Both the position numbers and the translations under genes were made by a program. Below are positions 26,201 to 38,200 of a stretch of 64,000 nucleotides of DNA, one piece after another. This DNA comes from Doris montereyensis (Eukaryota > Mollusca > Gastropoda > Nudibranchia > Dorididae). Where the stretch lies: contig JAXRKP010000467.1 in assembly GCA_037039925.1 (NCBI GenBank), forward strand, positions 102,501 through 166,500. Direction: 5' to 3'. The notes below the pieces were generated by a model. The model had not been told where the DNA came from. It made no database searches and saw only the letters and a program-made list of their open reading frames with translations. Each line of letters starts with the position of its first letter. The stretch's first letter is position 1.

Positions 26201-29200
26201 TTGTTCTGGGGGGGCAATGAAGAGTATGAGAAAGACTAAAGCATGCTCAATACGACAAATTATGACTGAAAGAAGACAGCGAAATCATGGAAACATGGAG
26301 AAAGCATTTTCACCAATTACATAATCCATCCAGAACGTATGAAACAAGGAGTAAAGATCAATAAGTAAGAGTATCAAGTAATCCAGAGGAGACAGCTGAA
26401 GATGTAGATATATCAATGGAAGAAATCCAAACAGCTATAAGAAAAGTGAAATTAGGAAAAGCCCCAGGAGCAGATCAAGTTTATCCAGAAATGATTAAAA
26501 ACCGAGAGAGAGAGGCAGACAAACTATTACATGCAATATGCCAACAAGCATGGAAATCCAAACAGGTGCCAGATGACTGAAAAAAGGGAACGGTAGTACC
26601 AATACATAAGAAAGGATCAACTATGGAATGCTCAAACTAGAGAGGGATATCACTACTTAGCGTTCCAGGAAAAGTATATGCCAGAATACTGGAAATGAGA
26701 CTAAGGAAAAGGGTAGAAGATCAGATTGAAGAGTATCAGAGTGGATTTAGACCAGGAAGAAGTGTACAAGACCACATATTTACAATTAAACAAATAATAG
26801 AAATATTCCTTAAGAGAAACATTGATTTGCACCTGTCTTTTATTGACTTAGAAAAGGCATTTGACACTGTGAGGAGGGATGAACTATGGCATTCCTTAAA
26901 AGAACCCAATGTAGAGCAAAATTTAATAGAAGCCATTAAAAGTTTTTACAATAAACCAACATGTGCAGTGAGAGTAGCTGGAAACATATCTGCAAAATTT
27001 GATGTAGATATAGGAGTAAGACAGGGTTGAAACCTTAGTCCTCTTTTGTTTATCACATTTATGGATTCAGTCGCAAAGGCATCCCCAAAAATGAAGAAAA
27101 TGAATGTAGGTATGTGGAAGCTCAAACCAGTAAATGTATCAATGCTTTCATTTGCCGATGATTTAGTTCTGTTTGGAAAATCAGAAAGTGACCTTCAGTC
27201 GAATATCAATGTTATGAACAATGAACTAAATAAAAGAGGAATGAGAGTAAATGCTCAGAAAACCAAAACAATGCTAGTAACTAGGGAAGCTAAAACACAA
27301 AATCTTACATTGGGCAGGGAGTATTTAGAACAAGTTCAAAGCTACAATTATCTAGGAGTAATGATTAACTCAGAGGAAAAAACTAAGAGAACAAATCAGC
27401 CAGAGAATCCAAAAGGCAAGTGCAATATATAACCATCTAGGAAAGGCATTTGTAGGTAAGCAAGAATTGTCAACAAAGACCAAAATGGCAGTATACAATA
27501 CAGTTTATTGTCCTACTCTCCTATATGGCAGTGAAACTTGGACTTTAGACAGTAGAGAATACAGTAGAGTACAGACAGCTGAAATGAAATATCTAAGAAG
27601 AGCACTAGGGAAAACTAAAAGAGACAAAATCAGAAACACAACAATAAGAGATCAAACCAAAGCAGATGGCATAAAAACTAAGATAGAAACAAATCAATTG
27701 AGATGGTTTGGGCATGTAAACAGAATGAATGACAATAGAATAGCTAAATCAGTAAACAGTGCTAAAGCCCAAGGTAAAAGACCAAAAGGCAGTTCCTAAA
27801 AGACCAAAAGGCAGACCTCGGAGCAACTGGGAAGAAGATATAAAAGAGGCATTGAAGCATAGAATTTTAATTTTTTTTTGGAAGGAAACAGAAAATGCCA
27901 GGACAGGGCATCCTGGAGAAAGATCATCTCGGGCATCTGAACCCATACACTGAAAGGTAGAATGGGAACTGATAAAGAAAAAAGAAAGAATCAGCTGTTA
28001 TACAGTTTGACCCGACCTTTGAACTCTCTCGGTCAAGGTAATGTCACTGCGTAAGCGTAATGCATGCATATTGCGGGTCAAATGGTGTCGGTGCATGCGC
28101 AGATGTTCCGGATATGTCTGTTATCTGTAAACAAAGTTCTTGCTTTCGTTTTCGCTCTCATCTGATCCTGATAAATTATTTAAGAAATAAAAAGAAATAA
28201 TGGGAAAAATAAAGTATGCAGATAGTAAACAATAAATTATCTTATTATGCTTTTGGGGGTTGTGTAGCACAGTTTGAAATGTTATATCCCAAAACAATTT
28301 CAGATTAAAATAATAACATTGTGTAAATATATAAAATTTAGTATTTTATGTGTAAATTATCCTATCTTATTTACAACTTTGGCTATACAGATATAATGAA
28401 TAATTTACATGAAATTAAAGAAGTACTTAATGAATAATGTCTCCTGGGAGACAAAGCCAGAATTTTATTTCTTTAAATGACAGCAAGAAAATAAATTATT
28501 GGTGCATGTCCGTCTGAACGAGTGTAGATGATTTATTTACGGGGAAATTATTGGTTTTTTACATATGTTTGAATTGGTGTAGCATATTTATAAAGGGTGA
28601 TTTTAGATTTATCTGATAGACTGCTATCATTTTTTTTTCTGGGAGGAATAATCTTAATCTTATTCATTATTTTTTGCATTCCTCTATTACCAATCTCAGT
28701 TGGTGTTTTCTCCACTATTTTTTTACCAACATTTGTTGCAACTTCTCTTACTGCCTGAGATGTAACAGCAATTGATCGGTATATCAAAAGTTTTTCTAAT
28801 GTATCATTAGGAATAAAAGTATAACTTTCTTTCTCTGACATATTTTTTACATCTTTCAAACCAGTATTTATTCTCTGCCTTAGTTCTTTTTTTTATTATG
28901 ATCTAATTTTTCAATTATTTTTTTTTCTTTTTCACCAGTTTGATTTAATTTTTTAAATATTTGTAGACCTAATTCATTATCAAATATTTTAATATCGTTT
29001 TTATTTTCAGTTTTTAATATTCTAAATTTGTGTGCATTTATTTTTATATATAAAAAATAAATAGAATCTGGCTTATTTCTCACGTAAATGAAATCTAAAA
29101 GTTACTTCTTCACCTCTTAAATCTAATGGAATATTATTTTGATCGGTAATCTTTATGTTAAAATGAACGGTATTCACATAGTCGATTGACTTCGTCATAA

Positions 29201-32200
29201 TCCATATCCATCGAAACATGATCTTGATAAATATGTTGTAGATTTTTATTGTCTTGTTTAAATAGACATATAAAATTAGAGTTTTCTCTGATTGTTTGTC
29301 GAGGTAGTCTAAAATGATTTTGGGACAAAAAAAAACAATCAATATTTTAATGTCTACCACATGTATAATAATCATTACACTTCTTTTGTTTTTCTAACAA
29401 TACCTCATCAAATATCATTAGATTTTTATCTGTTGGCCTTAGCTTTCTTGGATCCATTATTTCATTTCCATCTTCAAAGAAATCACGTTTTGTTGGATTT
29501 TTTGTTGGATTTGTTTCACCTATGTTTTTTATCAATTCATATGGCCAAATGTATTCTTCTATTATTTTACCCCTGTTATTTAATACATTATAAATAACTT
29601 TTTGTCTAAGTTATTATCATAAGCACATTTCAATATCTTATACTTAGGTTGAAGTAAAAACTTACCATAAACAAATAACTTATCATAATCTAATTAGTCT
29701 GACTTAAGTAATAAGTTTAGTAATAGATTAGTCTTTCCACATCCTGATTTCCCCACTATTAACCCTCTAATTGACTGAGGGAGCATTTGTGAATTGTTTC
29801 TATTCGTGTTTGTTTCCCAATCTAGATTAGTATCCATTTTATTAAGGGAAATTTAAGACAAACAAAATTTTAAAAATACAAAACATGCTTCGTTTGTACC
29901 TTTAAAAATTAACAAAGGTTATATAGTAAAATATTCAGGTGGTCTAGACACTGGTACTAAGCCTCTACTACTTTGATATATTATAGAAATGTTGTTAATG
30001 AGGGTTAATTTCTCAGCCTACATGTTACAATCTTTTCAATCACTCTGGAGACGAAGTTTAAATTCGATACAGGTCTGTAGTTCTTAAGTAGCTCCTTGTC
30101 CATTGATGGTTTTTGTAAGGAGGAGTGACGTGGGCTTCTTTAAACAGTATTGGAAAAGTGGCGTCTTCCAATGATCTATTGATAATTGATGTGGAGAGTT
30201 CGCAGATGCATGATTTCAAAATATCAGTAGGTATATGATCCAAATGGCAAAATTTGCTGAACGATTGCACAATTATCTTTTCCACCTCTTGTGATGTTGT
30301 GGGTGATAATTTCAATAGACTTGGGATGTTGTCAAAGGACGTTTCTCCTGCTGAATACGTCCACACCTTATCTAGATTAATTTTTAAGGTTTCGATTTTG
30401 TCGTCAAAGTACATTCCAAACTCCTCAGCTAAATCATGCTGGGGATCTTTGCTATGACGGGTTGGGAGAGATGATGTTGATGGTTTGTGCTTGAAAAATC
30501 CATCTGTGAATTTGAAAAGCTTCTTCTAGCTGTTTTCCTTATGCTTGGAGATACTGTTTCGAATGTGTTCACATTTTACGTCATTGATCGCTCTATTTGT
30601 TTCAGTTTTTGAAAGGGTATATATTTCTTTATGCACCTGGAAATAAGTGTCTCGCCAGATCTTTTCAGCTTTGCGCTGTTTCATTTTAAGTTGGTGGATA
30701 TGGTCTGAAAATCATTGAGTGTTGGGTCACGGAGTGATTTGTCTTTCAGTAAAAGATACATTATGATCAAGGATTCCAATGAGCATGGTATTGAGGACAC
30801 TAATCTTTTATTCACATGAGAGTGCTATGCTAATCTGCTTACCTAGGTTCGACTCCCTGATATTCACTCGGAGTTCTGGTTTCTTAGATTTAAGTAGAAA
30901 TGACACCGTGGTGGTCAGAGATGTGATTGGCCACGACTTTCACTTGATCGGTAGAGTTGTCATTGGATTTTGTTATGAGGTGATCTAAGATGTTACCATG
31001 ATGATGTGTAGGTTTATCAACATGCTGAATTAGGTTAAAAGATTTCAACAAGTTGAGGAAGTCAATGGTAATTGCGTCTTTGGTGTTGTTGACGTGCACA
31101 TTAAAGTCACCCAATGATATGAGTTTTCTTAAACTGGTGGATTCTTCGAGGACAAAATCCTGGAATTTGTCTAGAAATTGTCTGAATGACGTTCTGTTTT
31201 TGCCTGGTGGTGGTGGCCGACATATTGCAACAGAAATTGAAATGTGTATTGTTGCAACGAAATTGAAATGTGTATTGTTGCAACGAAATTGAAATGTGTA
31301 TTGTTGCAACGAAATAAAAATGTGTACTGTTGCAATGAAATTGAAATGTGTATTGTTGCAACGAAATTGAAATGTGTACTGTTGCAACAAAATTGAAATG
31401 TGTACTGTTGCAACGAAATTGAAATGTGTACTGTTGCAACGAAATTGAAATGTGTACTGTTGCAACGAAATTGAAATGTGTACTGTTGCAACGAAATTGA
31501 AATGTGTACTGTTGCAATGAAATTGAAATGTGTACTGTTGCAATGAAATTGAAATGTGTACTGTTGCAACGAAATTGAAATGTGTACTGTTGCAATGAAA
31601 TTGAAATGTGTACTGTTGCAACGAAGGTGACAGTCTAGTGGTTCAAATGTAGACGACTTTGATCTGTCGTTTGAGGATAGAAATTCCAGGCTGATCTTGT
31701 GGATCAGAATGACCTATCTGCCGGTGCGGCCGTTTCTCGGTCAGCTCGGATGTATGAATAACTGTTCATTAAGAACGAGATCTAGGCCATTCTTAAGCCA
31801 TATTTCTTAAATGAAGATTGCATCAATGTCACTTGTGACAATGTATTCATTTACCAAAGTAACCTTGTTGCACACCGATCTTGCGTTTAAATGTATGATA
31901 TTCAATCCGTAGTTTCTTTGATCACAATCTTTGGATTCAGTTCATGATTAAGGTGTGTAACATTGTTTTTGCTTACTAAATTCGATAGCTGTGTCAGATT
32001 TCGTCTGTTTACGTTTATGCTAAGACCTGGCACACTTCATTTTTCTCCTCGCCACTACTGCCACAAACATTATCAAGATTTTCACATTTTGTATGTCATT
32101 TGTTTTAGTTTACCATCTTTTTGTTGATGAGACAACGTCAAATTTGAGTTTTCAATTGTCATTTAAAGGGTTTTCTCAGCTAATGTCAGCGCTGCAATCT

Positions 32201-35200
32201 ATGGCGATACAAAAGTTAATGTCACATGGGATGCTCTATTTAATGATGACGTCGTCATTTTCTGGTGCCTCTGGAAATCTGAATATCACTGCCTCAATGT
32301 AAGTCCATGTGAAAAAGAAAAATGTCTAACATATTAATGTTTATTCACATACAGTCTATTCGATAATCCAGATGTCTCGATAATCCAAACGGATGAGCCG
32401 GGACGGAATATTTCTTCTTTATTTGTGCCCGATAATCCAGAGATTTGGGATTCCAGATTCGAACACCTAATTTTGGAACAAGCTACCGCAATATAGAGAG
32501 TTTATGCTTTGATAAACCGAACATTCATCTGTTCAAGATAGTCTTACCCCAACCCACTAACAGTCCATCAAAGCCCATGACTTGAATTTCCTATAGCCAA
32601 TTCAGCCATACCATTATCGATATGTTTGTCTTTCTATCTGTCTGTCTACTCTCTCTCTTCTCTCTCTCTTGTTTTTTTCTTCTTCATCTTCGTCTTCTTC
32701 TTCTTCTTCTTCTTCTTCTTCTTCGTCTTCTTCGTCTTCTTCTCCTTCTTCTTCTTTCTCTTCTTCTGGCGTGGTGTAAATTGTGTGTAAGCAATAAACC
32801 TGAGGCACAAGTCAGAGACAGAGAGAGAGATAGTGTGTGTTATGTGTTTTTCCCAAGTAACACAACATCAGATCTAGCTTTGCTAGGATTCAAACCCAGA
32901 ACCTCATGATCTCCAGTCACACAGCCGAACAACTCAGCCATTGAAGCCAAAGATATTAATAGATGATGCTCAAACCAAAGAAGCTTCACTTTCTTTGTTC
33001 AAGCCCCAAATGTTCTACCAAGACTAGGGAACAGCGCTAAAATGACTGTACTAATACAGTGGTAGGCCTAGCATGCGACCCTGAAAAAAAATCAATAGTT
33101 TTAATATTATTCATGTAGTAGTAATAGATGGACGTGTAATGTAATTCTGGAGAGAGACAGACAGACAGACAGAGACAGACAGACAGACAGACAGACAGAA
33201 ACAGACAGACAGACAGACAGAGACAGATAGACAGACAGACAGAGAGAGACAGACGGAGAGAGAGAGAGAGAGTTCTGGCCAGTGATGAACAGCATCGTTG
33301 TACTCTATCCCCCGCAGAATGCACCAGGCCTTCATTATTGTAAGTTCTGAGGGCTTTCACTGGTTCAAAATGTGTCCCTTTGATCGGATAATCCGGATGC
33401 TCAATAATCTGGACAAATTGCTCAAAACAGGGGTGTTCGGATTATAGGGACGCGATGGTACATACATATTTTATATTATTTGTTGTGGGCACACCACAAG
33501 GGGACAGCCTCAGTCCCATACTATTTCTAATATATCTAGAGAACTCAATGAGAGAGGTACAGAAAATCATACCACCACCTACATCTGGCCTAGAACGCGC
33601 ACTACCAAGAGAAATAGTGTACACTGACGATGTTGACTTTATTGGTCTACAACACGTGAACATTGACGAAATTTAAAAAATCCTGAAAAAGCATAGACTC
33701 GATGTGAACATTGACAAGACAAAATTCACAGCACTAGCACGAAATGACACCACATGGAGAAGTACCAAGAAAGCAGGTTCAGTGAAAAGAGATAAAGAAG
33801 ATGTAGAGAGAAAGAAACAGCTATCCACAATCGCTCTGAACAAACTAATGAACATCTGGATCAGAGGAGACAGAATCAAAAGAAAGATAAAGATCAAACT
33901 TCACAGAAACCTCGTCAAATCAGTACTAACCTACAATGACAGCACATGAGCCTTGGCCCAAACTGAAGTAGAAAAACTGGATGCATTTCACAGAAAACAG
34001 CTTCGAAAAATGTTCAACTTTCGAAGACCATTACTACACTCCCAGTGGTGATTAATAAAGATCTCTTCTGCCTAGCGGAGCAAATTATGAACCTTAAAAT
34101 GTGGGAAGACCTGAACCAACTATGGTCAATTGCCAGAAATAAAAAATAGTAGAGGATCCTAATTCCTATCAGCGAAAATAATGGAGAGCTGAGGCGACTT
34201 GTCCGAAGACCAGCCATAAGTCAAGTAAGACATATATTTTAAACTGAATATTTTTATTATAAGGAAAGTTGTAAAACCCGGTTTGTATCGTGTAATTTAT
34301 CCCATCCACCAGAAGTGGCAATCTTAGGAGTGTACCAGTGAGACCTCGTCTTACAATTATGATGAAGATTTTCAGGAAAATATCATTTGGATGAAAGAAT
34401 CAATCATTTCTTGAGACTAATGACTTTTAATTAAAACCTATTGAAGGGATAATGCAACTTACCCCAAAGCCATCTGAGGCCGTAAGCTAAGAGTCTCTGT
34501 TACAAGGGTTTTCAAAGAAAAAACTCTTAACGACTCAAAATCCCTTCAAGAAGAAGAAGACGAGGAAGGGATAATGTTGAACCATACCTGATAACACTGA
34601 GTTCTGTCTTCTCTGTGCAAACAAATAATTTAGACCCCTTAATCTCTGCGAAAGGATATGCATTTTCATATCAATCATTTGTGTCTCCTTTCAAGCTTAT
34701 ACTTATCAGCATATATGCAAATCTCTGACCACGCAAATAATTCTTACTTGAAAGACGGCCTGTAATATTCCAGAAAACATGGATAATTAATTTCCTTTAA
34801 GGAAGTAACAAACAATTTCAGGCCTTTCTGGTGAAATATGATGGTATTTTTGTGAACTAGAATGGCGTTTCCGGATTTCCACCGACTTCTCTGAGTCTCC
34901 GCCGTTAACAGGGTTTTCTCTTTAAAAAAAAAAATTACGTAGATTTGAAGGTATGTACAGCACTCGGAGCTAAAAAAAACCCATACTAAATACATTTTTT
35001 ACGATTTGGTTGGCAGCTATGTATCAAGAACATTTGAATTAAGATTTTTAATAAAAACGATTCTAATGAATTGTAATACATGTAGATATGTGTTTGTTTA
35101 CCTTATCCCTTTACAGGATTCAATCGATTGGCAAGAGATGAAGGATGTGTCAAACAAATATGTTGCCCTTGAAATTCCCAGCTTACATCCAGCATCAAGT

Positions 35201-38200
35201 TACATGTTTGGTGTTTCACTTTCACATTCAAATATTTCCTCTGGAATTACATGGACAATTTGCACATATGTTGTGGAGGGTAAGTTTTGCCAGTTTTGTT
35301 GCGAAAAATGAAAAAAGATCAAGATATAGACAGTGATAGTCTGTGTACCCGCACAAATGCATGCATGCTCACAAACATGTACATCATTTATCTCCTAGCA
35401 GGCCATTTCATTCAAAGTCCCTCTCAACTCCCTTGGGAGCATACAGTAAAACAGCCTAGTAAACGCTTCCTCCTAGCAGGCCATTTCATTCAAAGTCCCT
35501 CTCAACTCCCTTGGGAGCATACAGTAAAACAGCCTAGTAAACGCTTCCTCCTAGCAGGCTATTTCATTCAAAATCCCTCTCAACACCCTTGCGAGCATAC
35601 AGTAAAACAGCCTAGTAAACACTTCTTCCTAGCAGGCCATTTCATTCAAAGTCCCTCTCAACTCCCTTGGGAGCATACAGTAAAACAGCCTAGTAAACGC
35701 TTCCTCCTAGCAGGCCATTTCATTCAAAGTCCCACTCAACTCCCTTGGGAGCATACAGTAAAACAGCCCAGTAAATGCTTCGTACTTACACACTGACAAG
35801 ATCTTTCCTTACCTATAGCTGAGTACTCATTTTCACCTGAGTCGAGTGAGGAAAGCAAAGTGAAGTACCTTTGCGAAAGATTACAACATCGTGGGGAAAA
35901 AATCTAGGTCAGCCACAGGCTTTTGAATTAGTGTCGTCTCTACGACACCTCTGACTTTGAAGAAGTGTCCAGTCATTGGTGTCAAGGACTCGGTCATCGG
36001 TGGTACAGAGACGAGGTGTTGATCTCTCAACAAAAGGTCAGGGTTCATTCCCGATAGGCCGAAAAGTTTTCTTTATTTCTTTCTCAGATAAAACTCATTC
36101 CCCTGGTCCAGGTAGATAGATCAATGCCTAGTCCCTTGGAGACAGCAGATAAATAGTAGATCCCATGTACAGATAACACTCGGCTCGTTAAAGATCCCTT
36201 GCCTGCTTGAATGGCAGTCAGGACAAAAATTTTTAAATCCTACTCAACACCCCGAGATGGCCGTAGTTGTGGGCTTATAACTTATTTCGCACAGGCATCT
36301 GTTTGTGAGGGACTTGTATGATGCATCTGTTTGTGAGGACTTGTATGATGCATCTGTTTGTGAGGGACTTGTATGATGCATCTGTTTGTGAGGACTTGTA
36401 TGATGCATCTGTTTGTGAGGACTTGTATGATGCATCTGTTTGGGAGGACTTGTATGATGCATCTGTTTGTGAGGACTTGTATGATGCATCTGTTTGTGAG
36501 GACTTGTATGATGCATCTGTTTGTGAGGATTTGTATGATGCATCTGTTTGTGAGGACTTGTATGATGCATCTGTTTGGGAGGACTTGTATGATGCATCTG
36601 TTTGGGAGGACTTGTATGATGCATCTGTTTGGGAGGACTTGTATGATGCATCTGTTTGTGAGGACTTGTATGATGCATCTGTTTGTGAAGACTCTGCAAG
36701 AGACATCCCTTTGTGAAGACTTGTAAGAGACAAGAGACATCTGTTTGTGAAGATTTGTAAGATATATCCTTTGTGAAGACTTGTAAGAGTCATCCTTTTG
36801 TGAAGACTTGTAAAAGACATCCTTTTGTGAAGACTTGTAAGAGTCATCCTTTTGTGAAGACTCGTAAGAGTCATCCTTTTGTGAAGACTTGTAAAAGACA
36901 TCCTTTTTGTGAAGACTCGTAAGAGTCATCCTTTTGTGAAGATTTGCAAGAGACATCCTTTTGTGAAGATTTGTAAGAGACATCTCCTTTTGTGAACATT
37001 TGTAAGAGACATCTCCTTTGTGAAGATTTGTAAGAGACATCTTTTTGTGAAGGCTTGTAAGAGACATCTGTTTGTGAAGATTTGTAAGAGACATCTTTTT
37101 GTGAAGGCTTGTAAGAGACATCTTTTTGTGAAGATTTGTAAGAGACATCTTTTTGTGAAGATTTGTAAGAGACATCTTTTTGTGAAGGCTTGTAAAGAGA
37201 CATCTTTTTGTGAAGATTTGTAAGAGACATCTTTTTGTGAAGATTTGTAAGATGCATCTTTTTGTAAGATGCATTTTTTTGTGAAGATTTGTAAGATGCA
37301 TCTTTTTGTGAAGATTTGTAAGATGCATCTTTTTGTGAAGATTTGTAAGATGCATTTTTTTGTGAAGATTTGTAAGATGCATCTTTTTGTGAAGATTTGT
37401 AAGATGCATCTTTTTGTGAAGATTTGTAAGATGCATCTTTTTGTGAAGATTTGTAAGATGCATCTTTTTGTGAAGATTTGTAAGAGAGAGTTTTATTGTA
37501 TAAGGGAATAGGCACCATAGAAATGACATACATTATTACTTAAGTCCTAAAACGTGTAAGTCCAATTGTTTATGTTTTGAGAAAAATCAATGAAACTGTT
37601 GCTGCGCTTTTTAATCTATTTTAACAAACATACACGGTGTGTAAATGTCAAAACAAAGACCCAGTAGGGATACACGGGTTGCTCATATGGTTATTATACA
37701 AGTTTCTATTGGTTCTTGTACCACAAAATCCATGTAGACGAAGCATAGGGGCTTCGTAATGTTAAAAAACAGAATAAAAGGTGTTACTTATTTTAGACTT
37801 TTACGGTTTGCGACTTTCATCATCGATGTGCATGGCACTTTCAATCTGTAAACTAGAATTTTGATCTTTTTGTATGGGATAAATGAAAATTTAACGCATA
37901 CTACGTTTCCAACAGTTTACTTAGGCTTCTTTTATTTTAATTTAGATAAGATAAGATAATTTTATTGATCTCATATGAGAACATTGACTTGGTCGCACGA
38001 TACAACTTTACAAAGTTACATACAAATTTCTACTTTAACATTCAAATATAAAGGGAGTGCGTAAGAGAAGTGAAAATTAGAAAAATTCATTCGATTGGAG
38101 GCAATTGTGCTGTCACGTTACAAGCAAATTTCATTTTCAGAAATTCTTATGCGTGTATAAAATTTTCACCTATTATAGTGATGCCATACTTGAAACTTCT

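Larger units (their letters stand above)
24003..29972. mobile_element. Polinton/Maverick-type element remnant with inverted termini
   Basis: The left terminus (AGTAGAGGCTT.. from 24003) and the inverted right terminus (AGTAGTAGAGGCTT.. from 29972) match imperfectly over roughly 100 bp, sharing 'gtctagaccac' and 'taacctttgttaattttc'-like blocks. The 6-bp direct repeat TTGATA lies immediately outside (23997-24002 and 29973-29978). Polintons are known for AG-starting inverted termini and 6-bp target duplications. The right side encodes a packaging-type ATPase and two or three uncharacterised proteins, all broken. Polymerase B, integrase, protease and capsid genes are not seen, so the element is internally deleted. 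It landed in a LINE and was itself hit by an RTE-like LINE. Confidence 0.85.
32352..33458. mobile_element. Tigger-like element with later insertions (tentative limits)
   Basis: The left end is TA then CAGTCTATTCGATAATCC. The 'gataatcc' blocks recur, and an inverted, diverged counterpart (ggataatccgg.., gttcggattatagg) lies near 33380-33458. The first ~230 bp match, inverted, 60190-60426. The interior contains a (TTC)n tract, a partial SINE A and a (CAGA)n tract, apparently acquired later. The right boundary is uncertain. Confidence 0.5.

Noticed and set aside
30890..31621. 243-codon - strand frame as a new repeat protein
   Set aside because: It is the 26-bp minisatellite joined to LINE endonuclease coding.
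36282..37529. 415-codon - strand open frame with LHKKMHLTN repeats
   Set aside because: Produced by the ~27-bp minisatellite lacking stops. Several other frames are equally open, and no splice or domain evidence exists.
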